Shown here: positions 50,354 through 59,548 of the stretch, in pieces
Numbering within the stretch: position 1 is the stretch's first letter
Layout: each line of letters begins with the position of its first letter
DNA from: JAHEJV01 sp964653555
GTDB lineage: Bacteria; Myxococcota_A; UBA9160; SMWR01
NCBI GenBank assembly: GCA_964653555.1
Contig: CAZZFT010000001.1
Location: 62,001-126,000, forward strand
DNA: 64,000 nucleotides
Direction: 5' to 3'
Notes under the pieces: model-generated
Database searches by the model: none
Told to the model about the DNA's origin: nothing
The model's input: the letters and a program-made list of their open reading frames with translations, nothing else
Program-made: the position numbers and the translations under genes

Positions 50354-52759
50354 ATGGGTTGGGTCGGTCGAGCCGCAGTGCGTCGTGGCTGGGCGCCTTG
50401 GCGGGTGCTGGTTCCGTGCATTGGAGTGGTCTTCGGACTCGTCGCGTGTGGGGACGGGATGTCGGAGATCCGGGATCTGCAGCAGCAGGGACGATTCGCC
50501 GAGTCGCTGAAGCCTTTGCAGGAGGCGCTAGTCGAACATCCCGCGGACTCCGAGCTGAACTTCCTCTATGGTCGGGCGCTGCTGCTCACGGGACGGGCGG
50601 GCGGCGCGGTGTGGCCGCTTTCGCGCGCGCGTGAGAATGCGGAGCTGGCGGTGCCGGCCGGGTTGCTGCTCACCACGGCGCTGCTCCAGGGCGGCAGCGC
50701 CACCGACGCGATCGTCGCGGCGGGCAAGGTGCTCGAGATCGAGCCGGACAACCTCCAGGCGCGCGTCCTGCACGCACGCGCGCAGGTGGACGCGGTTCAC
50801 AACAAGGAGGCGCTCCAGGAGCTCGACGCGCTGATCGAGGAGAATCCGGACGATACCCGGTTGCGGGCGCTGCGGATCATCCCGCTGATCCGGTTGGAGC
50901 GTCTGGACGAGGCCGGCGAGCAGCTCGCCGAGCTGCGGGTGATCGTGAGCAGCGGAGAGCTGAGGGATCCGGCGGTGGAGGCGCACTTCTGCGCGGCCGA
51001 GGCGACCTTCCGCGAGGAGCGAGACCAGCGAGAAGAAGCCCAGAAGGCGTGGGAGGGCTGCCTCGAGAAGTACCGCGGCAATCCGACCATCCTGCGCGGG
51101 GCGCTGGAGTTCTACGGCCAGACCGGGCAATCGGACTTGGCTCGGAGCTTGCTCGAACGATCCCTGGAAGAGGCACCGGACAACATCGAGATCCGGATCG
51201 CGCTGGCCGACCAGCTTCGCGCCGAGGGGGAGGCGGAGAAGGGCCGCCATCTGATGGAGGAAGGCGTCAGCCAGTTTCCTTCGGCCGAGGCGTGGAGCGC
51301 CTTGGCCGACTATCACGTAGCGGGAGGAGACTATCGGGCCGCGCGTGACGCCATCGAGCACGCGATCGAGATGCTCCCGACCATGTCTGAGGAGCTGCGC
51401 TTCGCCTACGCAGACGTGTCGATCCTGGCCGGCGACCTGGATTCGGCCGAGCAGATCGTCGACTCGCTGGAGCTCCCCGTGCAGCGCGATCTGCTGCGCG
51501 GACGGATCGAGCTCGCACGTGGGGATGCGCAGAGCGCCTTCGAGAGCTTCGAGAAGGGAATCGGGCTGTGGCCGAACAACGCGACGGCGCGGTACCTCGC
51601 GGGTCAGGCCGCCGAGCAGCTGGGGAACTTCGGAGAGGCCGTGTCGCAGTATCGCGAGGCGGTACGGGTCGATCCGGCGGCGGGCGAGGCGGCCTTGGCG
51701 CTGGTGTCCCTGCAGCGCGCGCTGGGGACGCCGAATCTGGCGATCGAGCCGCTGCGCGTCCACCTGGCCGAGAATCCCCGCGATGTCGCGGCCTGGCGTT
51801 CCTGGGTCCGTCTGCTCTTCGACACCCAGGAGCTGACCGGAGCGCGGCAGGGGCTGCAACGCCTCCGTTCGCTCGACCCGCGTGCGGCGGTCGTCGTCGG
51901 GGCGAGCCTGCGCCGCGAGAGGGAAGGGCCCCAGGTGGCGTTGGCGGCCCTCGAGGCGAGCAAGCTGGATCTCACGCGCCCGCAGAACGTCGAGGTCCTC
52001 AATGCGCTGGTCGTCGCCGCGATCGACGCGGGCTCCCCCGGACGCGCGCTCCGGGACGTCGACGCCGCGGTGGCGGCCCATCCGGATGCGCCCGAGTTCC
52101 ACGAGCTGCGAGGCCGCGTGCTGCGGGCGCAGGGCGATGCATCGCAGGCCCAGGCGGCGTTCGAACGGGCGCTTGAGCTCGATCCCGATCGCGCGGCGTC
52201 GCTCTTGGAGCTGGGCCGGATGGCCGAGGCGAATGGGAAAGGCTCGGAGGCGCTGGCGCTGTACGACCGGGCTAGCGCCGCGGACCGATCGTCCCCGGAC
52301 GGGTCCTTCGCCGCCGGTGAGCTCCTCGCCTCGCGCGGCGACCGGGACCAGGCGATCGCCCGCTTCGAGAGCGCGTTGCGCGTCTCTCCGCTGGATCTCG
52401 AGGCGGCGCGCCGTCTCGCCGATCTCCTGGCCAGCGAGGGGCGCGACCTCGCTCGCGCGCTCGATGTGGCGCGCCGCGCGGTCGCCGTCGGCAGGAGCGC
52501 CGACGATCTCGAGAGGCTGGGGCAGATCCAGATCGCGCGCGGCGAGGGGTCGGCCGCCGCGGCCTCCCTGGGCCAGGCGCTGGAGAAGGAGCCGGAGAGC
52601 GCCTCCGCCCAGTACTGGCTGGGACGGGCCCTTGCCCTCTCCGGAGATCGGGACGCCGCGCGCGAGGCGTATCGCAAGGCGCTCGCGAGCGCCGATGCCG
52701 ACGAGGCGGAGCGCGCGCGCGCGGAGCTGGCGAAGCTCGAGAGACGAGACGCTTCGTGA
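50354..52759 (+). CDS. tetratricopeptide repeat lipoprotein
   Basis: An 801-residue protein almost wholly built from TPR helix pairs (for example RGRIELARGDAQSAFESFEK, AAFERALELDPDRAASLLEL, RFESALRVSPLDLEAARRLA). The N-terminus has a lipoprotein signal with lipobox VACG near residue 33. ATG 50354 follows AGGGAGG. About 18-20 repeats are likely (not counted exactly). The repeats resemble the PEP-CTERM system TPR lipoprotein PrsT in length and export, which is of interest because two PEP-CTERM proteins lie at 1.5-3.9 kb. No exosortase or polysaccharide genes are adjacent, so PrsT identity is only a possibility. Confidence 0.85.
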   Translation: MGWVGRAAVRRGWAPWRVLVPCIGVVFGLVACGDGMSEIRDLQQQGRFAESLKPLQEALVEHPADSELNFLYGRALLLTGRAGGAVWPLSRARENAELAVPAGLLLTTALLQGGSATDAIVAAGKVLEIEPDNLQARVLHARAQVDAVHNKEALQELDALIEENPDDTRLRALRIIPLIRLERLDEAGEQLAELRVIVSSGELRDPAVEAHFCAAEATFREERDQREEAQKAWEGCLEKYRGNPTILRGALEFYGQTGQSDLARSLLERSLEEAPDNIEIRIALADQLRAEGEAEKGRHLMEEGVSQFPSAEAWSALADYHVAGGDYRAARDAIEHAIEMLPTMSEELRFAYADVSILAGDLDSAEQIVDSLELPVQRDLLRGRIELARGDAQSAFESFEKGIGLWPNNATARYLAGQAAEQLGNFGEAVSQYREAVRVDPAAGEAALALVSLQRALGTPNLAIEPLRVHLAENPRDVAAWRSWVRLLFDTQELTGARQGLQRLRSLDPRAAVVVGASLRREREGPQVALAALEASKLDLTRPQNVEVLNALVVAAIDAGSPGRALRDVDAAVAAHPDAPEFHELRGRVLRAQGDASQAQAAFERALELDPDRAASLLELGRMAEANGKGSEALALYDRASAADRSSPDGSFAAGELLASRGDRDQAIARFESALRVSPLDLEAARRLADLLASEGRDLARALDVARRAVAVGRSADDLERLGQIQIARGEGSAAAASLGQALEKEPESASAQYWLGRALALSGDRDAAREAYRKALASADADEAERARAELAKLERRDAS

Positions 52760-53667
52760 GCGCGAGGCGTTCGGGACGGTCCTGGAGGCTCCTGCTCCTC
52801 GCGGGCTGGTGGACCCTCGCCCTCGTGACGCGTGCCGGCGCCATCGAGGAGGCGGGCGATACCGAAGCCCTGTGGCTTCCCTCGGTGGCCGTCGGCTTCG
52901 ACGTCCAAGTCGAGTCGTCGGCGAACGGGGTGGTCTCGAGCTCGCTGCGCGGGACTGCCACGGGGCAGCAGGAGTTCCAGACCGCCGTCCCCTCGCTCGA
53001 GGGTGAGCTGATGACCCCGGTTCTCGCGAATCCCGGCCGTGCGCGGCTCTTCTTTGCGGGCGAGTGGAGCTGGGGCTGGCTGCTGGCCGGAGAGAACCGA
53101 CCCGTCGTCAAGGACGGCACGATCGGTAATGAGGTCCTGATTCCGCCGCGCTGCCAACCCGGAAATCCCACGCGTTGCATCGAGAGCGACCTCTCCCTCG
53201 TCGAGGGCATGGGGAGCCGCCTCGACGCGAGCATCGAGAACGGCTGGAGCGCAGGAGCCGGCGTGGCGTTCGAGGTACCGGTGGCCAATCTCTTCACGAT
53301 CATCGTGAAGCCGTCCTTCCTCTACCACGGAGAGCAGGTGAAGCTGGAAGGGGAGGTCAAGAACCCGATCTTGATCGTCGGGAGCTCTCCACCGAACAAC
53401 AACACCGCCAGCTACGTTCAGATCGCCGGATCCGAGAAGGAGATCTTCCACGCACTCGGGGGCCGGCTGGCGATCGAGTACGAAGCGGCCCGCAGGGGTC
53501 CCTTCGACATCCTGCTCTATGCTCAGGGCCAGCTCTTCTGGTGGCTCAAGCCCGAAACGAGCTTCACTTCGTCGGACGACTCCGGAAGCGCCACTTTCGA
53601 CTACCGTCGCAACGACTACGTCGGCGGTGGCGGCGTCGGGGTGCGATTGCGGTGGCGGGGGCCCTGA
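52756..53667 (+). CDS. predicted outer-membrane beta-barrel protein
   Basis: A 303-residue exported protein of unknown function. A signal peptide (basic MSARRSGRSWR, hydrophobic core, cleavage after TRAGA) precedes a sequence rich in alternating polar/hydrophobic strands with aromatic girdle residues (FFAGEWSWGWLLAG; LYAQGQLFWWLKPE) and ends in VGVRLRWRGP. GTG 52756 overlaps the TPR lipoprotein stop (GTGA), so they are coupled. It has one Cys pair (RCQPGNPTRC), likely a disulfide in a surface loop. It could serve as a secretion or export barrel for the TPR lipoprotein system. Confidence 0.65.
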   Translation: MSARRSGRSWRLLLLAGWWTLALVTRAGAIEEAGDTEALWLPSVAVGFDVQVESSANGVVSSSLRGTATGQQEFQTAVPSLEGELMTPVLANPGRARLFFAGEWSWGWLLAGENRPVVKDGTIGNEVLIPPRCQPGNPTRCIESDLSLVEGMGSRLDASIENGWSAGAGVAFEVPVANLFTIIVKPSFLYHGEQVKLEGEVKNPILIVGSSPPNNNTASYVQIAGSEKEIFHALGGRLAIEYEAARRGPFDILLYAQGQLFWWLKPETSFTSSDDSGSATFDYRRNDYVGGGGVGVRLRWRGP

Positions 53668-53719
53668 CGGAGACGGTCTGGGTCGTGCCGCGCCGCGGGC
53701 TGCTGCCATGGAGGATTCG

Positions 53720-55123
53720 GTGTCCAAGCCTCGCCAACCCCTGAGCATCTGGATCTACGTGGCCGCCGCGGTCGCGATGGTCGTCGGCTATCTGCTGTTC
53801 TCCTTGCAGCGCGTCGGTGGCGATGGCCGTCCCGTCGGTTCCGTCGCGGACATCTCCGCGCTCTCGGAGCGCAAGGATCTGAACGTGCTGTTCATCCTCA
53901 TCGACACGTTGCGGGCGAATCGCCTGGGTGCCTACGGCTATCAGCGCGATACGAGCCCCAATCTGGACTACCTCGCGCGCACGGGAGTGCGCTTCGCGCA
54001 CAACCTGTCCCAATCATCCTGGACCAAGGCTTCGATGGCCTCGCTGTGGACGGGACTCTACCCGCAGCGGACACGCGTGCTGCGCTACTCCGACGCCATG
54101 GCCCAGGAGGCGCGCATGCCCGCCGAGATCCTGCGCGACGCGGGCTTCCGTACCATGGCGATCTGGCGCAACGGGTGGGTGGCGCCCAACTTCGGGTTCG
54201 ATCAGGGCTTCGACACGTACCACAATCCCAAGCCCACTCCGGTGCCGAAAGATGTCCGGCGCGAGAACCCGTCCTTCGTGGTCGCCGGCACAGACTACGA
54301 CGTGATCGATTCAGCCTTGGACTTCTTCCGCAGCTTTGCCGATCAGCGCTGGTTCCTCTACCTCCATCTGATGGACGTCCACCAATACGTCTACGATCCC
54401 GAGTCGGCGCTCTTCGGAACGAGCTACTCGGACATCTACGACAACGCCATCCATCACACGGACGCACAGGTCGGGATGCTGATCGCGGGGCTCCGAGACC
54501 TCGGCCTCTCCGACCGCACTCTGGTCGTCCTGGCGGCAGATCACGGAGAGGCATTTGGAGAGCACGATGTCGAAGGGCACGCGCGAAACCTGTACGGAGA
54601 AGTGACGGAGACTCCTCTTCTGCTCAGCTTCCCCTTCCGACTCGAGCCCGGCGTCGTCGTCGACGCTGCCACCCAGAACGTGGATCTGTGGCCGACCCTT
54701 CTCGATCTGCTGGGGCTCCCGGCGCTTCCGGATCCCGACGGCCACTCCAGGCTCGAAGACATCGTTCGGGCGGGGCGCGGAATGCCAGCGTCGGACGGGT
54801 CGGCTCCCCGCTTCGCCGAGCTCGATCGAACCTGGGGACGCACGACGGAAGCCCCGCTTCCGCTCGTGGCGGTCACCCAGGATGGCTATCGACTCATCTA
54901 CTACGTCGACGACGGAAAGGTCGAGCTCTACGATCTCGCGCAAGATCCCGGCGAGAAGTCGGACCTGGCGGCGAGCCGACCGGAGATCGTCGAGCGTCTC
55001 CGCGGCAGCATCGATACCTATCTGGCGCACGACGCACCGCCCTGGGGTAGCGGCGCCCCTCAGGTGGAGCTCGAGGAGATGCTCCTGAGGCAGTTGCGCG
55101 CTCTCGGCTACAAGGTGGATTAG
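53720..55123 (+). CDS. membrane-anchored sulfatase-fold enzyme (alkaline phosphatase superfamily)
   Basis: A 467-residue protein. An N-terminal membrane helix (WIYVAAAVAMVVGYLLFSLQ) precedes a sulfatase domain: VLFILIDTLRANRLGAYGYQ with the metal Asp, TSPNLDYLARTGVRF, nucleophile region SSWTKASMASLWTGLYPQRT, and the late metal motif VVLAADHGEAFGEH. The classical C/S-x-P-x-R formylglycine motif is replaced by W-T-K-A-S. A Thr or Ser could be the nucleophile, as in phosphoethanolamine or phosphoglycerol transferases. GTG 53720 is chosen because GGAGG (53710-53714) fits it. The gene lies in the envelope cluster, so modification of a surface polymer is plausible. Confidence 0.85.
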   Translation: MSKPRQPLSIWIYVAAAVAMVVGYLLFSLQRVGGDGRPVGSVADISALSERKDLNVLFILIDTLRANRLGAYGYQRDTSPNLDYLARTGVRFAHNLSQSSWTKASMASLWTGLYPQRTRVLRYSDAMAQEARMPAEILRDAGFRTMAIWRNGWVAPNFGFDQGFDTYHNPKPTPVPKDVRRENPSFVVAGTDYDVIDSALDFFRSFADQRWFLYLHLMDVHQYVYDPESALFGTSYSDIYDNAIHHTDAQVGMLIAGLRDLGLSDRTLVVLAADHGEAFGEHDVEGHARNLYGEVTETPLLLSFPFRLEPGVVVDAATQNVDLWPTLLDLLGLPALPDPDGHSRLEDIVRAGRGMPASDGSAPRFAELDRTWGRTTEAPLPLVAVTQDGYRLIYYVDDGKVELYDLAQDPGEKSDLAASRPEIVERLRGSIDTYLAHDAPPWGSGAPQVELEEMLLRQLRALGYKVD

Positions 55124-55134
55124 GCGGGAGAGCC

Positions 55135-56862
55135 ATGCGTGGGCGCCTACGAGCCGAGGACCTGGCGATCGGCTTCGGGCTGGTCCTGGCCTCCGCAATT
55201 GTCTACGGACCAGTCCGCGCGTACGGCTTCGTGAGCTTCGACGACCCGGGCTACGTCGCCGAGAACGCCCGCGTGTTGACGGGTCTCACGATGGAGAACG
55301 TCGAGTGGGCCTTTACGACCTTCTACTTTGCCAATTGGCACCCACTCACGTGGCTCTCCTACATGGCGGACGTGTCGATCTTCGGGCCCGATCCAGGAGC
55401 GATGCACGTCGTGAACGTGGTGTTCCACGCCGCCAATGCCTTGCTGGTCTACAGCTTGATGAGGGCGCTCTCCGGGAATCGCTGGGTCGGCGCAGGGGTG
55501 GCGGCGCTCTTTGCCGTTCACCCGGTGCACGTGGAATCGGTGGCGTGGATCTCCGAGCGCAAGGACGTGCTGAGCGCGTTCTTCGGCCTGCTTTCTCTGC
55601 GCGCCTATGCGCACTACGCGCGATCCGGGTCCCGGCTCGCGTACGCGCTGAGCGGAGTCGGTCTCGCCATGGGTCTCTTGGCGAAGCCCATGCTCGTGTC
55701 CTGGCCCTTTGTCATGCTGCTGCTCGACGCCTGGCCCTTCGGGCGCATCGGTCCGCTCGGCACCCCCGAAGGTCGACGCTCGTCGTTGCACCTCGTCGTC
55801 GAGAAGATCCCGTTCTTCGCTCTCTCGATCCTGGCGTCGGTATTGACCCTGATCGCCCAGGGGAGCAGCGACGCGATCGCGGGAGTCGAGCACGTCGCCC
55901 TAGTTTCGAGGATCGCCAATGCGGGATTGGCGTACGTGGCCTATCTCCGAATGATCGTGTGGCCGCTGGATCTCGCTCCCCTGTATCCCCATCCTGGGGA
56001 CTCGGTGTCGCTGGTACGCGGCGCCGTGGCGGTCGCGGGCGTCGCGCTGGCGACGCTCCTCGTGCTTCGCCATCCGCGTCGCTTCCCCGCCGCGACGGTC
56101 GGATGGCTCTGGTTCCTGGGTATGCTCGTTCCGGTGATCGGGCTCGTCCAGGTGGGCGACCAGGCGTATGCGGACCGCTACACGTATCTTCCGGCACTAG
56201 GGATCTACCTGCTCGTGGTGGTCTTCGCGCGGCGCGCGTTGGAGGCATTTCCGCGCTGGAGTCGGTGGGCGCTCGCGGGTTTCGGGTCGGTGCTGGTTGC
56301 TCTCGCGGTTGCGGCGTCGGCTCAGCGCGCCTACTGGAAGGACAGTCTCACGCTCTTCGATCACACGTTGCGCGTGACGCGCGACAACACCGTGGCCCAT
56401 ACGCACTACGGAAATGCGCTACTGGCCGCGGGAAGGCCCGCGGAGGCGGCCGCTCAGTACCAGGCGGCCGACGCGATTCATCCAGGGCTCGCTTGGAACT
56501 ACGTCGGGCTCGGAAATGCATTGCTCCAGATGCAACGCGTCTCGGAGGCACGGCAGGCCTTCGAGTTTGCGCTGGCCGTGAATCCGGACCTGTTCGATGC
56601 CTACATCGGAATGGGCAACGTGCGTCTCGCCGAGCGGAACCCGCGCGCGGCGCTCGAGTCGTTTTGGCGTGCGATCGAGCTCGCACCCGACTCGGCGGAG
56701 GCGCAGAACAACGCGGGGGCGGCGCTCGGCGCACTGGGCGATCTGGCGGGCGCGATCGGCTACTTCGAGGCGGCGCTGGCGCGGCGCCCCGAGTATCCCG
56801 ACGCGGCCACCAACCTCGCGCGCGCGAGGCAGTTGCTGAGCGAACGACCCAGTGGGCGCTAG
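55135..56862 (+). CDS. TMTC-like membrane protein with TPR repeats
   Basis: A 575-residue protein with about 8-10 N-terminal membrane helices (FVSFDDPGYVAENARVLTGL carries the conserved acidic DD; NWHPLTWLSYMADVSIFGPD; AWISERKDVLSAFFGLLSLR; QAYADRYTYLPALGIYLLVV) and about four TPRs at residues 420-560 (YQAADAIHPGLAWNYVGLGN and following). These blocks match TMTC-type GT-C glycosyltransferases (O-mannosyltransferase-like) and their bacterial relatives. ATG 55135 follows GGGAGAG. It could glycosylate exported proteins or the products of the neighbouring cluster. Its stop overlaps the convergent SGNH gene by 4 bases. Confidence 0.85.
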   Translation: MRGRLRAEDLAIGFGLVLASAIVYGPVRAYGFVSFDDPGYVAENARVLTGLTMENVEWAFTTFYFANWHPLTWLSYMADVSIFGPDPGAMHVVNVVFHAANALLVYSLMRALSGNRWVGAGVAALFAVHPVHVESVAWISERKDVLSAFFGLLSLRAYAHYARSGSRLAYALSGVGLAMGLLAKPMLVSWPFVMLLLDAWPFGRIGPLGTPEGRRSSLHLVVEKIPFFALSILASVLTLIAQGSSDAIAGVEHVALVSRIANAGLAYVAYLRMIVWPLDLAPLYPHPGDSVSLVRGAVAVAGVALATLLVLRHPRRFPAATVGWLWFLGMLVPVIGLVQVGDQAYADRYTYLPALGIYLLVVVFARRALEAFPRWSRWALAGFGSVLVALAVAASAQRAYWKDSLTLFDHTLRVTRDNTVAHTHYGNALLAAGRPAEAAAQYQAADAIHPGLAWNYVGLGNALLQMQRVSEARQAFEFALAVNPDLFDAYIGMGNVRLAERNPRAALESFWRAIELAPDSAEAQNNAGAALGALGDLAGAIGYFEAALARRPEYPDAATNLARARQLLSERPSGR

Positions 56863-58544
56863 GCGCAGGGCGGGGAGACGTCCGCTGCGGGGCGGGGCTC
56901 GTCGAAGCCGACCTCCTCGATCAAGAGGCCCGAGGGAGCCTGCACGTCGGAAGGCTGGGGCTCGACGAACAGGTTCACGAACACGTAGCCGCGCAGCGAG
57001 GGGGCGAGCGGGTGCGACAGGCGGACCTCGAAGGGGCCCTCCCGGCCGAGTGCCACGATCTGGCGGTCGCCGCCTTCCAGAGCGACGCCCAGGCGCACGG
57101 GCAGGGCCATGCCGGAGGGGACCCGCCCGCGAACCCGCAGGTCCGCCGAGCGCGCCGGAAGGGCGAGGCGAGCGTTCGCCCCGATCAGCCAGCCGCAGAC
57201 GCCGGGTGCGAGGGTCCGGTAGACGGGCCAACCACCGAGCACGAGGAACGCCTGGTGTCGGCCGGTGTGGAAGTCGAGCGAGGTCGGAGCTGCCGACGCG
57301 GGCGGAAGCAGCGAGACGGGACCCGCAGTCGTCAGCGGGTCCGAGCGACCGCCGTTCGACAGCCAATCGATCACCTCGCGTGCGGCCACCGCGTGACCGC
57401 GCGCGTCGAGGTGACCGTCGCGGAGATAGGCCGAGACGCCGGCGGCGGCGGTCGCCTCGCGGAGCGGATCGAGCGCGAGGCGCGCGTCGATACCCTCCGC
57501 GCGGAAGAACCGGGCCAGAGTGCGTTCGGGCTCGTTCCAGTCGAGCTGCTCGTCGATTGGGCGCGCACCGGCCTGACGGACGAGCAGATCCGTGTAGAGG
57601 CTCGTCGCGTCCTGCTGGACCTGGACGAAACGCGGGATGACCAGCACCAGGAGGCGGGCCCCGATCGCCTGGCACTCGTCGCGGACGGCGCGGAGCAGAC
57701 GGAAGGTCGTCTGCCAGGCCGCTCTCCAGGCGGGGTCACCGACACCAGGCCGGTGGATCTCGAGCTCTTCACTCGGTGCGAGGCCGCGCCGCAGCCGCTC
57801 TTCGAGCCCCGGCCGCGCAGGCCACGGGTCGAGCTCGTCGATCTCGCGGCTCCGACCGAAGGCGAGCAGGCCCTTCTCCAAGATGGCGAACACCCGGGAG
57901 TGCCGGCGGACCCACGCCCGCGCGGGGTGGGGGTAGGTGAGGGAGATGTCTCCCCCGTCGCCGGGAAACACGTAGGGACGCAGGTAGTCTCCCGGGCTGC
58001 CCGTGGTTCGACCGGCGAGCTCGATGGTGTTGTTGGCAAAGTCGTTCGACGGGTAGAGGGCCAGCACCACCACATCCGGCCGGATGCGGTGCGCGAAGCG
58101 CCGCAGGAGCAGGAGCTCCTGGCCGGTTCCATAGTCGGTCGAGGAGAGGTTGTAGATCTCTGCGCGACGCCCCTGCGCCTCGAGGGCCCGCTCGGTCCTG
58201 GTGGTGAGCAGGTCCTCGTCGCGGACGGCGAGACCGACGAGGAACGAGTCGCCGAGAAACGCGATGCGCAGGGATCCCGAGCGCGTCGGGTCCTCGCCGT
58301 CCGGCGGGATCTCGCGCCCGCGAAATCCATCGGAGGAGAGGCGGACCCGGAACGGGCCCGCCTCATCACTCTCCTCGATGACGAGACCCGGAACCTGTCG
58401 AAACCCGAGCTCAGGGTCGAACTCGAGATGGTTGAGCGCGGTGTGGTAGCGGGGCGGGGCGGTGAGCCATCGGGTCGCGATCTCGACCAGCAGGAGGCCC
58501 GCCAATACGGAGGCGAGGGCGAGGGCGGAGTTGCGAAACCACAC
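56859..58544 (-). CDS. SGNH/GDSL hydrolase family protein (O-acetyltransferase/esterase-like)
   Basis: A 561-residue protein. An N-terminal hydrophobic anchor (LALASVLAGLLLVEIATRW) precedes an SGNH domain: block I IAFLGDSFLVGLAVRDEDLL with nucleophilic Ser near residue 98, block III-like VVLALYPSNDF and the catalytic Asp/His in RDGHLDARGHAVAA. The order resembles AlgJ/AlgX-type periplasmic acyltransferases. The final 160 residues form an uncharacterised beta-rich tail. GTG start 58542-58544. It is downstream of the small exported protein at 59007 on the same strand and probably modifies (acetylates or deacetylates) a surface glycan. Confidence 0.82.
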   Translation of the reverse strand: MWFRNSALALASVLAGLLLVEIATRWLTAPPRYHTALNHLEFDPELGFRQVPGLVIEESDEAGPFRVRLSSDGFRGREIPPDGEDPTRSGSLRIAFLGDSFLVGLAVRDEDLLTTRTERALEAQGRRAEIYNLSSTDYGTGQELLLLRRFAHRIRPDVVVLALYPSNDFANNTIELAGRTTGSPGDYLRPYVFPGDGGDISLTYPHPARAWVRRHSRVFAILEKGLLAFGRSREIDELDPWPARPGLEERLRRGLAPSEELEIHRPGVGDPAWRAAWQTTFRLLRAVRDECQAIGARLLVLVIPRFVQVQQDATSLYTDLLVRQAGARPIDEQLDWNEPERTLARFFRAEGIDARLALDPLREATAAAGVSAYLRDGHLDARGHAVAAREVIDWLSNGGRSDPLTTAGPVSLLPPASAAPTSLDFHTGRHQAFLVLGGWPVYRTLAPGVCGWLIGANARLALPARSADLRVRGRVPSGMALPVRLGVALEGGDRQIVALGREGPFEVRLSHPLAPSLRGYVFVNLFVEPQPSDVQAPSGLLIEEVGFDEPRPAADVSPPCA

Positions 58545-58572
58545 GGCGCGCGGTGGCGAGGCGGATCCCCGC

Positions 58573-59007
58573 TCAGTCCTTGAAGTTCCCCAGAGGTCGC
58601 GCGATGGCGAAACGGTAGGGGGTGAGGACGAACACCTGCTCGGCTTCTTCCAGCGTGCCCGCTACCGCGGCGACCGGGGACGAAACGGCGAACATCGCCG
58701 ATCCGATCACCAGCGACCCGATCGCTGGCACCCGGACGAAAGCACCGTCGAAGATCATCCTTCCCGCGCGGTAGTAGCGATCGTAGGGATTCGTGTCCTG
58801 GCTCTCGGACGGGCCCGAGGCACCGCGGTCTCCCGCAGCCTGCGACGGCGGCTCGTCCGCGCCAGCGGGGACGGCCGCGAACCACGCGAGGGTCGCCAGG
58901 ACCGCCGAGCACCGGCCGAGCTGCGGAAGGAGACCCGCGCCTCGCAACCGGAGCCCGCGCGCGAGCCCCGCGAACCTGTTTGCGAGGGAGGACATCATGG
59001 TCGTCAT
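58573..59007 (-). CDS. small exported protein of unknown function
   Basis: A 144-residue protein. A long leader (two Met-rich starts) with a signal peptide ends at PAGA before DEPPSQAAGD. The mature part has NPYDRYYRAGRMIFDGAFVR followed by hydrophobic VPAIGSLVIGSAMFAVSSPV and a C-terminal VFVLTPYRFAIARPLGNFKD. I do not recognise the family. ATG 59005-59007 is chosen because AGGTG precedes it. ATGs at 58996-58998 and 58993-58995 are alternatives. It lies 28 bases before the SGNH gene and likely shares its transcript. Confidence 0.6.
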   Translation of the reverse strand: MTTMMSSLANRFAGLARGLRLRGAGLLPQLGRCSAVLATLAWFAAVPAGADEPPSQAAGDRGASGPSESQDTNPYDRYYRAGRMIFDGAFVRVPAIGSLVIGSAMFAVSSPVAAVAGTLEEAEQVFVLTPYRFAIARPLGNFKD

Positions 59008-59110
59008 GATCACCTACCGGCGTTCCGACCGTCAAGCACGGCGCTCGCGAAAGGCCGCGGGACACGGGTTCGCTCCGTGAGCTCCCTGCACCTGGCATCG
59101 CGCGACGCGA

Positions 59111-59548
59111 TCACGAGAGGGGTAGCTGGAGCAGCGCGGTGCCGGTCGCCACCCGCGTTCCATCGGCCTTGGCGATCTCGATCGACCACTCCACGTCGCC
59201 CCGGTCCGCCAGGGCTCGCGTCGCGGTCACACGAGCCACCACTTCGAGATCGTCGCCGACGTGGGCGACGGCCAGGTGGCGGAAGCCCAGCTTGCGCAGA
59301 CAGCCCGGATCCCCGGCCCAGCGGGTCAGCAGCCGGTCCACCCAGGCGTACATGTGGGCGCCCATGACGACGACATCCTCGAACCCGTCGTGGCGTGCCC
59401 ATTGATAGTCGTAGTGGATCCGGTGCGCCCCCCACCAGGCGACGCCCATCAGGAAGGAGGCGAGATTGGAGGTCGGCTCGACGTGTCGCAGCTCCTCGCC
59501 GATCCGAACGTCGACGAACCGCCGGGTCTGCAGAGCAGTCGCGCTCAT
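59111..59548 (-). CDS. MaoC-like (R)-enoyl-CoA hydratase, subunit B
   Basis: A 145-residue hot-dog-fold protein. A hydratase-2 motif is expected in the centre (YDYQWARHDGFEDVVVMGAH, with the Asp/His near residues 46-60 corresponding to the DxxxxH catalytic pair), then RHLAVAHVGDDLEVVARVTA. ATG 59546-59548 overlaps the stop of the partner gene by ATGA, so the two are coupled. Such split MaoC pairs (ChsH1/ChsH2-like) form heteromeric hydratases that act on bulky acyl-CoA in steroid degradation. Confidence 0.82.
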   Translation of the reverse strand: MSATALQTRRFVDVRIGEELRHVEPTSNLASFLMGVAWWGAHRIHYDYQWARHDGFEDVVVMGAHMYAWVDRLLTRWAGDPGCLRKLGFRHLAVAHVGDDLEVVARVTATRALADRGDVEWSIEIAKADGTRVATGTALLQLPLS

